Assembly (NCBI GenBank): GCA_964580465.1
Contig: CAZOKJ010000014.1
Location: 1-55,007, forward strand
Source: Taishania sp964580465
Lineage (GTDB): Bacteria > Bacteroidota > Bacteroidia > Flavobacteriales_D > Crocinitomicaceae
Length of the DNA: 55,007 nt
Direction: 5' to 3'
Shown: one piece after another, positions 34,829 through 44,119 of the stretch
How positions within the stretch are numbered: the first letter of the stretch is position 1
Layout: each line of letters opens with the position of its first letter
The notes under the pieces: model-generated
Told to the model about the DNA's origin: nothing
Databases searched by the model: none
What the model saw: only the letters and a program-made list of their open reading frames with translations
Made by a program: the position numbers and the translations under genes

Positions 34829-35749
34829 TTAATCCCTCCATTTATCTAATTCATTCTCCATAACTTTCCAGTGACCACCTCTATCTGCTCCGATACGTTC
34901 TATTATTCCTTTGTTTTTTAGATTTGCTATGTGTTTTTGAATAGCCGAAGGATTGATTCCTAATTTTTCAACCAACTCATTTCTAGTTATTTTTGGATTT
35001 TCTTTGATCAATAAAACAATTTCTGACCACCTTTTCTGACCACCTGTTATTTCTGACCACCTTTTGCTATTTGATATTCATTTTTGATAAATTCTTCCTG
35101 ATTCTCTTTGAAGCTTTTTTGATCTTTATCAGATTCTTCACGTTTCATAAATGCATCATACTGGACATGTTCTTCTCGGTTTCTTAAAACATGATTCTCT
35201 CCAAGTATGAGATTTTCTAAAAAGTAAAGCAAGAATTTAGGCATAGCGTAAATATCTTTCGTATTATCATTGTAATTAGCTCGTGCCAAAGCATTTCGAA
35301 AATAACAAGAATGTTGTTCAAATAAGTCATTGTTTACCTTAAAACCTAATGTTCGCAAATATTTTATTAAAAAAATTGCTGTTGCTCTAGTGTTACCTTC
35401 TCCAAAAACATGGATTTGCCACAAATACGAAATAAATTGTGCAATATGTTCGATTGTTTGTTGTTGGCTAAGCCCTTTGTAACTAAACTGTTTTTCTTGT
35501 TGAAAGTCGTACTCCAATGTTTCTTTTAAACTATTGGCGCTACCATATAAAACCGTTTCTCCATTCAACACCCATTCTTTTTTGGTGATGTTGTAATCAC
35601 GAATTTTCCCAGCAAACTTATAAACATCTTGAAACAACCTGCGGTGAATGGATAAAAATTCCATTGGTGAAAACGTAAAAGTTTGTTCATTTAAAATTTC
35701 CACGATACGAGCCGAAACTTTGTCTTAAATATTCATCGAAATTATTCAT
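34829..35749 (-). pseudogene. Decayed Fic-domain AMP-transferase gene with winged-helix C-terminus
   Basis: Three remnants in different frames make up one Fic protein. An ATG at 35749 starts MNNFDEYLRQ, matching the usual N-terminus of this Fic subfamily, but it stops soon after. The core restarts as DKVSARIVEILNEQ just after a TAA and runs to 35047 (218 residues from GTG 35703), with the Fic motif HVFGEGNTRA. A stretch of some 60-90 residues between the two appears deleted. A stop at 35047 and a frame change then separate the C-terminal winged-helix domain (to 34829, ending GGHWKV). The core still looks intact and could be translated. Confidence 0.8.
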
Positions 35750-35887
35750 TCTTTATTTTAATTCTGTCTCACGTGCCCAGCACTTTTCTTGCTACCCAAG
35801 GATACTTTCTCTACCTTCAAAATCCCTTATGCAAGACTTCTCAAACAATCAAATGAAGCAATGGGATTTATCCTCAACAATTAACTT

Positions 35888-35918
35888 CAAAGATACACAA
35901 TAAAGTTGGAATAATCAA
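35888..35918 (-). promoter_or_regulatory. Promoter of the Fic locus
   Basis: On the minus strand TTG (35918-35916), a 20-bp spacer and TATCTTTG (35895-35888) fit the Bacteroidota consensus. The leader before the Fic start would be about 130 nt. The gene-free stretch 35750-36124 holds this and nothing else recognised. Confidence 0.6.
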
Positions 35919-36124
35919 GCTCAAAAAAACTTTGTAAAAAACAAAATAAACGTTCAAAAAAAAGTGGATACAAGGTTGGGAAGAGTGGATTTTCAGTTAA
36001 AACCACCCCCTTCTCAACAAATAAAACCCCTCTTTCATTAAGTTTTACAATGAATTGATTAAAAAGAAGAAAAAACTTCAATCACTATCACTAACTTGCT
36101 TCTATTAATCTAAAATAAACTAAT

Positions 36125-36610
36125 ATGAAAAAAATGGTTTTAATGTGTTTAGGATTTATTCTAACTTTTAGTTCATTCAGTCAAGATAAATGGAAAGATT
36201 TCATTGGCTATATGGATGAATTTGATGTTTTTGGAAAAGAAATCTTTACTCACAAGGAGTATGATTTTTTGATGGAAATTCAAAAGAAAAATGGTGAAAA
36301 GTACTACATGACTCAAGGAGAAGGAGGTGCTTATTATGAAATAGGTAAGATTTCTCTTGAAAAAGGAAACGTTATGATGCTTTACGCAACAAAGTCTGAC
36401 AATGGGATGACTTATTACATGTCACTTAACGCAAAGAATGGGAAACAATTTAATTGGTTAATTTTAGGAAATTCAAAAGCGAATGAAAAACCAGACTCTT
36501 TTATCATTAAGAAAAATAGCGATGGTTACGAAATAATAACCAAAGAGTTTATCTTTGGTATTGACTCTGTGACTTCGTATAAATACAACTTGGATGGAAC
36601 TAAACCATAA
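36125..36610 (+). CDS. Unrecognised secreted protein
   Basis: Protein of 161 residues with a clear signal peptide (MVLMCLGFILTFSSFSQ). The mature part is rich in Lys, Asp, Tyr and aromatic residues and predicted mostly beta (YYEIGKISLEKGNVMMLYA, GYEIITKEFIFGIDSVTSY). I do not recognise the family. No membrane anchor or enzyme motif is visible. It is followed by an intrinsic terminator at 36657, so it is transcribed alone. Confidence 0.7.
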   Translation: MKKMVLMCLGFILTFSSFSQDKWKDFIGYMDEFDVFGKEIFTHKEYDFLMEIQKKNGEKYYMTQGEGGAYYEIGKISLEKGNVMMLYATKSDNGMTYYMSLNAKNGKQFNWLILGNSKANEKPDSFIIKKNSDGYEIITKEFIFGIDSVTSYKYNLDGTKP

Positions 36611-36656
36611 ACTTCAGTAATATAAACTTATTGAATAACTTGTAAGTTGTTTGTTG

Positions 36657-36725
36657 AGGGTGTCTGAAAATTCAGACACCCTTTTATTTTTTAAGATATT
36701 CAAAAAACGACAAACTGCTTCGTTG
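36657..36725 (+). terminator. Intrinsic terminator with attached repeat end
   Basis: GGGTGTCTGAA (36658-36668) pairs with TTCAGACACCC (36671-36681), followed by a T-rich tract. The next bases, 36693-36725, match one end of the inverted repeat at 24531-24673 (about 25 of 33 positions against its reverse-complemented right end). The terminator and the repeat end therefore occur together at both places. Confidence 0.8.
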
Positions 36726-36739
36726 TCATCAAAAATCAG

Positions 36740-36747
36740 TAATTTTG
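36740..36747 (+). promoter_or_regulatory. Putative -7 box (TAATTTTG) of the aminotransferase gene
   Basis: TAATTTTG fits TAnnTTTG, lies 29 bases before ATG 36777 and directly follows the repeat end. No -33 TTG at the usual spacing is seen. It supports ATG 36777 over the more upstream in-frame ATG at 36651, which lies before the terminator. Confidence 0.45.
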
Positions 36748-36776
36748 CTGCAATAAACTTACAAAAGTTTAATGTT

Positions 36777-37979
36777 ATGAATAAAAGAGAAGAATTTCTA
36801 AAATTTGCTGGACAAACCAATCAATTTCCGTACTTAATTGAAGTGGAACGAGCAGAGGGAATTTATTTTTACGACAAGCAGGGAAAGGCGTATATGGACA
36901 TGATTTCAGGCGTATCTGTTAACAACATCGGCCACAGTCACCCTTATGTTGTCAAAAAAGTACAAGAGCAAGTTGCCAAATACATGCACGTTATGGTATA
37001 TGGCGAATACATACAAGATGCGCACGTTGATTTTTGTAAAAAAATTATTTCTTTCTTACCTGAATCGCTCAACACTGTTTATACAGTCAACTCGGGTACT
37101 GAAGCCAACGAAGCTGCTTTGAAACTGGTAAAAAGAGTAACTGGAAGAACAGAATTAGTTTCTTTCAGAGGTTCTTACCATGGTAGCACGCACGGTTCTA
37201 TGAGTGTTTCAGGAAATGAAATCAAAAAGGAAGCTTTTCGACCGTTGCTGCCTGATGTTCGATTTTTACAGCACAACAACATGGAGCAATTGAATCAAAT
37301 TACAGAAAAAACTGCTGGCGTTATTATTGAAACCGTGCAAGGAGATGCTGGAGTGAGGGTTCCAACCTTAGAGTTTTTAACTGCTCTACGCAAACGTTGT
37401 ACGGAAGTTGGCGCCTTACTTATCTTTGATGAGATTCAATGCGGTATGGGTCGCACAGGAAAAATGTTTGCTTTTGAGCACTTTGGAATTGTTCCAGATG
37501 TTTTAACATTAGGAAAAGCATTAGGGGGAGGCATGCCTATTGGAGCTGTTGTTTCATCACATGAGAACCTTTGGGAATTTACCTACAATCCAATGTTGGG
37601 TCATATTACAACCTTTGGCGGTCATCCTGTAATTGCTGCTGCTGGTTTGGCAGGCTTAGAAGTCATGGAAAAAGAAGTAGATTTCAACGAAGTGGAACGC
37701 TTAGGAGCCTTATTGCAATCCATCATTTGTCAATCTGATGAAATTAAAGAAACGAGACGAATCGGAATGCTTTTTGCATTTGATATGGAATCTTTTGAAC
37801 GAGTTGAAAAAGTAGTCAAAAAATGTTTAGAAGATGGTTTGGTGAGCTTCTGGTTCTTGTCGCATCCATATAGCTTTAGATTATCCCCACCATTAACTAT
37901 CACAGAGGAAGAAATTCGCAAAGCTGGCACGATTATTTTGAATGCCATAGAAAGCACTAAACAAAAAGGGAGTGTCTGA
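36777..37979 (+). CDS. Class III PLP-dependent aminotransferase
   Basis: Cytosolic enzyme of 400 residues. The PLP lysine is Lys247 in TLGKALGGG. NSGTEANEAALKLVKR binds the cofactor phosphate and IFDEIQCGMGRTGKMFAFEHFG carries the Asp that contacts the ring nitrogen. The group includes acetylornithine, ornithine, GABA and lysine-epsilon aminotransferases. No biosynthetic neighbours point to one of them. Its stop codon lies inside a terminator hairpin. Confidence 0.9.
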   Translation: MNKREEFLKFAGQTNQFPYLIEVERAEGIYFYDKQGKAYMDMISGVSVNNIGHSHPYVVKKVQEQVAKYMHVMVYGEYIQDAHVDFCKKIISFLPESLNTVYTVNSGTEANEAALKLVKRVTGRTELVSFRGSYHGSTHGSMSVSGNEIKKEAFRPLLPDVRFLQHNNMEQLNQITEKTAGVIIETVQGDAGVRVPTLEFLTALRKRCTEVGALLIFDEIQCGMGRTGKMFAFEHFGIVPDVLTLGKALGGGMPIGAVVSSHENLWEFTYNPMLGHITTFGGHPVIAAAGLAGLEVMEKEVDFNEVERLGALLQSIICQSDEIKETRRIGMLFAFDMESFERVEKVVKKCLEDGLVSFWFLSHPYSFRLSPPLTITEEEIRKAGTIILNAIESTKQKGSV

Positions 37980-37995
37980 CTTTTCGGACACTCCC
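37968..37995 (+). terminator. Terminator hairpin overlapping the aminotransferase stop codon
   Basis: GGGAGTGTCTGA (37968-37979) pairs with TCGGACACTCCC (37984-37995) with one G-T wobble. The stop TGA lies in the left arm. The T-run after it is poor, so efficiency is uncertain. The hairpin belongs to the same sequence family as those at 24491 and 36657. Confidence 0.65.
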
Positions 37996-38001
37996 TCTTC
38001 G

Positions 38002-38043
38002 GTTGTTTGTTGTTTGTTGTTGTTGTTTGTTGTTGTTTGTTGT
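38002..38043. repeat. GTT/GTTT microsatellite
   Basis: A 42-bp run of GTT and GTTT units between the convergent aminotransferase and CoA-disulfide reductase genes. It may vary in length by slippage; no gene is affected. Confidence 0.85.
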
Positions 38044-38060
38044 CAAACTTATAGCCTTTA

Positions 38061-39725
38061 TTAATGAGCTACTGCAACTTCATTTTTCGAATGAATAGTG
38101 CTCCAAAGGTTGTAACCTCCATTCAAATTAGTCACATTAAAACCATTATTGCGCATGATGCGATTAGCTAAGTAACCTCTTAAACCTACTTGGCAATAAA
38201 CCACGTAGTTTCTTGACTTGTCTAGGGTTTCTAATTGTTCACGCAAATCATCTACGTTGATGTTTATTGCTCCTTCAATATAACCTCTGCTAAATTCTTT
38301 GCTTGTTCTAACATCTAAAATGACAGCATTTTTCTCTTCTACATACGACCAGAATTGATCGTAGTTAACCATGTCTAAATCCCCTTTTAGCATGTTTTCA
38401 GCTGTGTAACCAACAATGTTTACTGGGTCTTTCGCAGAGTTATAAGGTGGTGCGTAAGTAATTTCAATTTCAGGTAAATCATAAACAGTTAAATTACCTT
38501 TAATTGCTGTTGCAATAACGTCAATGCGTTTATCTACTCCCTGTTCACCTACTGCTTGAGCACCATAAATACGACCTTCATCATTGAAAATCAATTTTAA
38601 TACGATGTCTTTTGCCCCTGGATAGTATCCCGCATGATGTCCACGTGTAACAATGGCAGTTCTGTAAGGAATGTTGTTACGTTTTAATAATTTTTCATTC
38701 AATCCAGTAGATGCGACAGATAATTCAAAGAATTTCAAAATTGAAGAACCTAAACTTCCAGCGTATTTGTATTTATTGCCAAAAGTGATGTTATCCGCCA
38801 CTAAACGTCCTTGTCTATTTGCAGGCCATGCTAATGGAATCATTACCTTTTTCTGATGGATGTAGTGAACAACTTCAATAGCATCTCCTACGGCGTAAAC
38901 ATCTGGATGAGATGTTTGCATGAATTCATTTACCAAAATCCCTCCTGTTTCACCCAAGTCAAGTCCTGCTTCTTTGGCTAATTTAGTTTCAGGCCGAACA
39001 CCAATCGCTAAGATAACAGCATCCGCATCCATTGATGTTCCATTGTTAAGGAATACTTCAATAACTTCACCTTTATCATTGAATTTTTCTACACCTGTAT
39101 TTAATAAAAATTGTAATCCTTTTTCTGCTGCTTTTTTATGTACAAAACTTGCAATATCGTAATCAACAGGTGCCATTACTTGGTTGCCTAATTCCACAAG
39201 TGTTACGTTTTTACCTAACTCTACAAGGTTTTCAGCTACTTCTAAGCCAATAAATCCACCACCTACAACCACAAATGATTCAGCATTTTTTGTCTTTGCA
39301 ACAATTTTATCCATATCCGGAATATTGCGCAAGGTGTAAATTTTATCAGAATTGATGCCCTCAAAAGGAGGTCGAATAGGCTCCGCACCAGGTGAAAGCA
39401 ACAATTTGTCAAATGATTCTGAATATTCTTTTCCTGTAGCTAAATCTTTAACTGCAACTTCTTTCTTAGATAAATCAATGTTCAACACTTCTGTTTGAAC
39501 ACGTACGTCCAAATTATAGCGTTCTTTTAAACTTTGTGGAGTTTGCAACAACAAAGCATCTCTTTTGTGAATAGTTCCTCCAATATGATAAGGCAAACCA
39601 CAGTTAGCGAAACTAATATATTCCCCTTTTTCAAAGATGATAACCTCGTTTTCTTCTGACATTCTTCTTAGTCTTGTAGCAGCAGTTGCCCCACCTGCTA
39701 CACCACCTATCACAACAACTTTCAT
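38061..39725 (-). CDS. CoA-disulfide reductase with C-terminal rhodanese domain
   Basis: Flavoprotein of 554 residues. The FAD-binding GGVAGGATAATRLRR begins the protein, and the single redox-active cysteine is Cys42 in NCGLPYH. A second Rossmann motif, VVVGGGFIGLEVAENL, binds NAD(P)H. The last 100 residues are a rhodanese domain with its catalytic Cys511 in YCQVGLRG. Such CoADR-rhodanese fusions reduce CoA disulfides, persulfides or polysulfide and transfer sulfane sulfur. ATG 39725 is chosen because MKVVVIGG starts the Rossmann fold and a TACCTTTG box lies upstream at 39766-39773 on the minus strand. Confidence 0.93.
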   Translation of the reverse strand: MKVVVIGGVAGGATAATRLRRMSEENEVIIFEKGEYISFANCGLPYHIGGTIHKRDALLLQTPQSLKERYNLDVRVQTEVLNIDLSKKEVAVKDLATGKEYSESFDKLLLSPGAEPIRPPFEGINSDKIYTLRNIPDMDKIVAKTKNAESFVVVGGGFIGLEVAENLVELGKNVTLVELGNQVMAPVDYDIASFVHKKAAEKGLQFLLNTGVEKFNDKGEVIEVFLNNGTSMDADAVILAIGVRPETKLAKEAGLDLGETGGILVNEFMQTSHPDVYAVGDAIEVVHYIHQKKVMIPLAWPANRQGRLVADNITFGNKYKYAGSLGSSILKFFELSVASTGLNEKLLKRNNIPYRTAIVTRGHHAGYYPGAKDIVLKLIFNDEGRIYGAQAVGEQGVDKRIDVIATAIKGNLTVYDLPEIEITYAPPYNSAKDPVNIVGYTAENMLKGDLDMVNYDQFWSYVEEKNAVILDVRTSKEFSRGYIEGAININVDDLREQLETLDKSRNYVVYCQVGLRGYLANRIMRNNGFNVTNLNGGYNLWSTIHSKNEVAVAH

Positions 39726-39870
39726 TTTCAGTATGTATTTAATTTTTATCTTTATGTTTGTGGGACAAAGGTAAGCCATTTTAAACATACCTTTCAGTAA
39801 CAGAAGTTACACGATGAAAAAATATCCGTATTTATTTACTTTTATTTATCTTTTGAAAACAATTTAACAC

Positions 39871-40695
39871 ATGATATCATCCGACTTTATCCATCAATAC
39901 TTAAAAAAAATTGGTTTTCAAGATCTTCCACAGGTTGATTTTAAGACCTTAAAACGCATTCATCAATTACATGTTAGCACATTTCCTTTTGAAAACCTCA
40001 CTCCTTTGTCTGGCGAAACCGTTTCATTAGAAATGGAGCAACTTCAGCACAAATTTCTTGACAACATGCGTGGTGGCTACTGTTTTGAGCAAAATAGTGT
40101 GTTAAAAAATGTGCTTGAAACAATCGGTTTTAACGTAACTCCTCTAATGGGCAGAGTAATTTTAGAGAATCGAGTTCCAGGTCGCACGCACATGGTGTTA
40201 ATTGTTGAAGTGGAAGCTAAAAAATTCTTAGTTGACGTTGGTTTTGGTGGGTTAGGCGCTCCACAACCAATTGAATTAATCATTAACCAAGAACAAGAAA
40301 CCACTTTAGAATCGTATCGAATAATCAAAGAAAAAAATGATATTTATACACTGCAAATTTATTCAAAAGGCGAATGGAAAGCAATGTATCAATTTGATTT
40401 TGTTCCCTATTATCAAGGAGACTTTGAGGTTGGAAATTGGTTTACTTCAAAACATCCAAACTCAAGTTTCACCAAACAATTAATGGTTACTCGCATCGAA
40501 AGTGACAAGCGTTTGACATTAAACAATACAACTTTTTCAATTTATCATAAAGATGGAGAAATTGAACGCAATCAATTAACGAATCTACCTGATTTGCTGT
40601 ACACTCTCCAAACTTATTTTAATATCCACATTCATCCAACTGAAACAGCCATTTTAACAGCTTTAGAAACAATCATTAAAAATGATAATGAATAA
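39871..40695 (+). CDS. nat: Arylamine N-acetyltransferase
   Basis: Enzyme of 274 residues transferring acetyl from acetyl-CoA to arylamines or hydrazines. The catalytic triad is complete: Cys71 in RGGYCFEQN, His107 in RTHM and Asp122 in LVDVGFGG. Length agrees with bacterial NATs. The natural substrate is usually unknown. Neighbouring genes give no hint. Confidence 0.93.
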   Translation: MISSDFIHQYLKKIGFQDLPQVDFKTLKRIHQLHVSTFPFENLTPLSGETVSLEMEQLQHKFLDNMRGGYCFEQNSVLKNVLETIGFNVTPLMGRVILENRVPGRTHMVLIVEVEAKKFLVDVGFGGLGAPQPIELIINQEQETTLESYRIIKEKNDIYTLQIYSKGEWKAMYQFDFVPYYQGDFEVGNWFTSKHPNSSFTKQLMVTRIESDKRLTLNNTTFSIYHKDGEIERNQLTNLPDLLYTLQTYFNIHIHPTETAILTALETIIKNDNE

Positions 40696-40722
40696 GTTAT
40701 TTTAAAACTGTATAAAAAAGAG

Positions 40723-40730
40723 TATCTTTG
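40723..40730 (+). promoter_or_regulatory. Putative -7 box (TATCTTTG) of the S9 peptidase gene
   Basis: TATCTTTG fits TAnnTTTG and lies 27 bases before ATG 40758. It rules out the in-frame upstream start at 40728, which overlaps the box. Confidence 0.5.
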
Positions 40731-40757
40731 TCCATTACAGCTATTAAAGAAAAAAGT

Positions 40758-43175
40758 ATGAATAATTTTAGATTTCTATTTTTATTGTTTGTTGCATCAA
40801 CTTCGTTTGCACAACAAAATCTTAACTACCAAAAACCTTCTCAAGAGATATTAGAATTGGTGGATGTTGAACGAGCTCCATTTGTATCAATGGATAACAA
40901 AAAGCAAACCTTGGCTTATTTATATACTTCAATGTATAAATCTATTGAAGCTGTTGCGGAAACAGAACTTCGCATCGCTGGGCAACGCATTAATCCAAAA
41001 ATCAATGCAACTTCAAAACTTTCCTTTATTCATGCTATTCGCATTCAGAAAAGTAGGACAGGAGCCATTGAAGATGTCAAAGGATTACCAGAAAACCTAC
41101 AACTATCACACTTTGCTTGGTCGCCTAACAACCAATACATAGCTTTTGGTAATGCAACTAGCACAGGTATAGAATTGTGGGTGATTGATGTTAAAAGTTT
41201 GCAAGCAAAAAAATTAAGCGATGGAAACTTAAATGCTAACTTAGGAACTCCTTTTCAATGGCTAACAACAAGCGACGGTTTATTGGTGCGCGTTTTGCCA
41301 AAAGATAGAAAAGAATTTATAGACGTTTCTCAAGCCGTACCTTCTGGACCATCCGTATTGGTAAGTGACGGAACTGTGTCCCAAAACAGAACCTATCCTG
41401 ATTTGTTAAAAAGCAAAGAAGATGAAGAGAACTTTAAAACAATGGTGAGAAGTGAACTGTATATTTTCGACCTAAACGGCAATAAAAAACAGTGGAAAGA
41501 AGCTGGTTTATACCGATCTATTCAATTTTCACCTAATGGTGAAATGGCCATTGTAAGTACTATTCAAGAGCCTTTTTCTTACTTAGTCCCATGGCAAAGT
41601 TTTGGTGAAAAAACAATTATTGTCAACAAAGAAGGAACAGAAATTGCTGTTATTGAAGACAAACCTGCCTCTGACAATATCCCCAAAGGATTTATGTCAA
41701 CGCATCCATACAAACGCTCTATTACTTGGAGAAATGACAAACCATCGAACTTAATTTACGTACAAGCTTTGGATGGTGGAGATGCTGAAAAACAAGTCCC
41801 ATTCAGAGATGAAGTAGTAGAATTAGTAGCGCCGTTTTCTGCTGAAAATGGACGCGTACTGATTAAAACAATACAACGTTATTCAGGCATCGATTGGGGA
41901 ACAGACAACATTGCCCTTGCTTATGATTCTTGGTACAATACACGCAATACAAAAACATACGTTTTCAATCCAAGCAACAACACCGTTCAGCCAACGGTGC
42001 TTTTTGATCGCAACTATCAAGATAAATACACCGATCCAGGTTCTTTTCAAACTGTTAAAAACCAATTCGATAGAGATGTGTTACAATTAAAGGGAAATAC
42101 AGCCTATTTGATAGGTGAAGGCTACACAGAAAAAGGACAATTTCCTTTTGTGAATCAAATTGATTTGAAAACGAAACAAACAAAAACGATTTATCGCTCC
42201 AAATACACCGATAAATTGGAAAAAATCACAGCGTTGCTAGATGTAAAAAAGAGAGAATTATTAGTACAAATACAAGCGCCTACCGTTTATCCTAATTATT
42301 ACATTCGCAAAGTTGGTGGAAAAGATCAATTAACACAAATCACGCACTTTAAAAACCCATTTGAAAAATTAGAAGGAATTAGCAAAGAAGTGGTTCACTA
42401 CAAGCGCGCTGATGGCGTTGACTTATCGGCTACATTGTACTTACCTGCTGGATATGATAAAACCAAAAAGGAAAAATTACCAATGATTATGTGGGCATAT
42501 CCACAGGAATTTAAAGACAAAAGTAGCGCTGGACAAAACACAACCAATCCCAATGAATTTATTTTCCCTAACTATGGTTCTCCTATTTATTGGGTCATGA
42601 AAGGTTATGCCATTTTAGATAAAGCAGCTTTTCCTATTGTTGGCGAAGGAACTGAAGAACCCAATGACACATTTATAGAGCAATTAGTAGCAAATGCAAA
42701 AGCGGCAATTGATTACGTAGATGGATTGGGTTACATTGATCGCAAGCGCGTTGCTGTTGGCGGACATTCCTATGGAGCATTTATGACGGCCAATTTGTTA
42801 ACTCATTCTGATTTATTTGCTGCTGGAATAGCAAGAAGTGGCGCCTACAATAGAACATTAACTCCTTTTGGATTCCAAGGAGAAGAGCGTAACTATTGGG
42901 AAGCTAAAGAGGTATACGATAAAATGTCTCCATTCACTTATGCTAACAAAATGAAAACGCCATTATTATTAATTCATGGGGCAGATGATAACAATTCAGG
43001 CACTTTCCCAATTCAAAGTGAGCGTTACTTCCAAGCATTGAAAGGATTTGGAGCACCAGTTCGCTATGTTGTATTACCAAAAGAAAGTCACGGATACGCT
43101 GCCAAAGAATCTATTTTACATTTGCTTTGGGAACAAGATCAATGGTTAGAAAAATACTTAAAAAACAAAAAATAA
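40758..43175 (+). CDS. Secreted S9-family (prolyl-oligopeptidase-type) serine peptidase
   Basis: Exported peptidase of 805 residues with a signal peptide (FRFLFLLFVASTSFAQQ). The first 530 residues form a beta-propeller-like region. The C-terminal alpha/beta-hydrolase has the nucleophile Ser671 in GGHSYGA, the Asp in HGADDNNSG and the His in ESHGY. The set resembles the S9 glutamyl endopeptidase/acylaminoacyl-peptidase branch. It probably trims peptides in the periplasm. Single gene; a hairpin follows at 43196. Confidence 0.92.
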   Translation: MNNFRFLFLLFVASTSFAQQNLNYQKPSQEILELVDVERAPFVSMDNKKQTLAYLYTSMYKSIEAVAETELRIAGQRINPKINATSKLSFIHAIRIQKSRTGAIEDVKGLPENLQLSHFAWSPNNQYIAFGNATSTGIELWVIDVKSLQAKKLSDGNLNANLGTPFQWLTTSDGLLVRVLPKDRKEFIDVSQAVPSGPSVLVSDGTVSQNRTYPDLLKSKEDEENFKTMVRSELYIFDLNGNKKQWKEAGLYRSIQFSPNGEMAIVSTIQEPFSYLVPWQSFGEKTIIVNKEGTEIAVIEDKPASDNIPKGFMSTHPYKRSITWRNDKPSNLIYVQALDGGDAEKQVPFRDEVVELVAPFSAENGRVLIKTIQRYSGIDWGTDNIALAYDSWYNTRNTKTYVFNPSNNTVQPTVLFDRNYQDKYTDPGSFQTVKNQFDRDVLQLKGNTAYLIGEGYTEKGQFPFVNQIDLKTKQTKTIYRSKYTDKLEKITALLDVKKRELLVQIQAPTVYPNYYIRKVGGKDQLTQITHFKNPFEKLEGISKEVVHYKRADGVDLSATLYLPAGYDKTKKEKLPMIMWAYPQEFKDKSSAGQNTTNPNEFIFPNYGSPIYWVMKGYAILDKAAFPIVGEGTEEPNDTFIEQLVANAKAAIDYVDGLGYIDRKRVAVGGHSYGAFMTANLLTHSDLFAAGIARSGAYNRTLTPFGFQGEERNYWEAKEVYDKMSPFTYANKMKTPLLLIHGADDNNSGTFPIQSERYFQALKGFGAPVRYVVLPKESHGYAAKESILHLLWEQDQWLEKYLKNKK

Positions 43176-43195
43176 AACGAAAAACAATTTAATCG

Positions 43196-43230
43196 AAAGG
43201 CATCCAATTAACGTGGGTGCCTTTATTTTT
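43196..43230 (+). terminator. Intrinsic terminator of the S9 peptidase gene
   Basis: AAAGGC (43196-43201) pairs with GCCTTT (43219-43224), extended by CA/TG and CC/GG pairs inside, and is followed by ATTTTTT. It overlaps the stop codon of the convergent DUF805 gene. Confidence 0.75.
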
Positions 43231-43585
43231 TGGGGTTAGGTCCATATTCATTCGTAGATTTTTCACTATCTAAGGACAGCCAGATAATCATAAAAATCCA
43301 ACCAACAAAAGGTACCAAAATCATTAAAATTGCCCAAGCAGACCGACCTATATCATGCAACCTACGAACCCAAACAGCCAATCCAGGAATAAACACAAAT
43401 AATGAATACAAAGAATAAATCAACCCAGTTCCAGAATTGGAATACGTATAACCGGTCAGATTATCAATCGCCATTGCACAAAAACTAAAAAGTAAGTTAA
43501 AGACGAAAAACATCCAAAATTCTTTGCGCCTCGCTCGACCATTAAATTCGGCATACATTCGAAGCACTTTCAAGTACCATTCCAT
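43223..43585 (-). CDS. DUF805 inner-membrane protein
   Basis: Protein of 120 residues with the DUF805 pattern: an N-terminal YAEFNGRARRKEFWMF, helices at about residues 26-42, 55-75 and 85-104, and RRLHDIGRSAWAIL between them. Function unknown; DUF805 proteins are small membrane proteins, some called YhaH-like. The start MEWYLKVL (43585) is preferred over an earlier in-frame start, because it gives the usual N-terminus of the family. Confidence 0.85.
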   Translation of the reverse strand: MEWYLKVLRMYAEFNGRARRKEFWMFFVFNLLFSFCAMAIDNLTGYTYSNSGTGLIYSLYSLFVFIPGLAVWVRRLHDIGRSAWAILMILVPFVGWIFMIIWLSLDSEKSTNEYGPNPKK

Positions 43586-43786
43586 AAGTAAAAGTTTAAT
43601 TTTCTTGTTTTTACAATCCGAAAAGTACACTTTTTTTATTACAAACACAAAAAAATTGAATTTTGTTATGCAAAACTTATTGTTAATTGTACCATTTCTT
43701 ATTACGATGATTGATTTTAACGATCTGTGTTTCTTGTTTTTTGTTGACTGATTGACGATTTTACTTAATGACTTGCTAATGGTATA

Positions 43787-44119
43787 AACCTGAGTTCGAT
43801 TAATAAAGTTGCATTCAGACCGCTAATAAACAGTGAGATACGATATAAAGCAACGAAAATGTATCGGGATACATTGAGGTTGCTTTATGATGTAGATTAT
43901 CTGCGATGCTACTTCGTGGTGCTGTTTATCAGCGGAGTATTATTTTACTTTGCCTAAAAAACCGTTATTACCTTCGGTGAGACTGCGTGTTCTGCGTTGT
44001 TTCTTTTCAATTTAGCCCGCTAAATTTTCAAACAAACACCTTGACTAACAGTTTTTTAGATCACCACGAAGTAGCACCAAAGGTAATCTGAATGTTAATT
44101 TTACAATCGAACTCAGGTT
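43787..44119. mobile_element. MITE-like element with 32-bp terminal inverted repeats
   Basis: A 333-bp segment is bounded by AACCTGAGTTCGATT at 43787 and its inverted copy ending at 44119. Over 32 bp the ends match at 26 positions, with both outer 15 bp identical. ATA flanks it on both sides (43784-43786 and 44120-44122), a possible 3-bp target duplication. Inside are strong nested hairpins: ATAAAGCAAC/GTTGCTTTAT, AATGTATC/GATACATT, CCGCTAATAAACAG/CTGTTTATCAGCGG, and a distant pair CTACTTCGTGGTG/CACCACGAAGTAG. It encodes no protein. The rest of 43649-44286 shows nothing recognised. Confidence 0.7.

Noticed and set aside
35887..36081. A 64-codon minus-strand frame upstream of the Fic locus.
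   Set aside because: It ends exactly at the likely promoter of the Fic locus, shows no domain, signal or ribosome binding site, and is rich in Phe/Leu as expected for AT-rich non-coding DNA.
38002..38043. The GTT/GTTT run as a phase-variation tract.
   Set aside because: It lies between two convergent genes, outside any coding region or promoter seen.
43524..43751. A 75-codon plus-strand frame opposite the DUF805 gene.
   Set aside because: It is mostly antisense to the start of a recognised gene and has no protein-like features.
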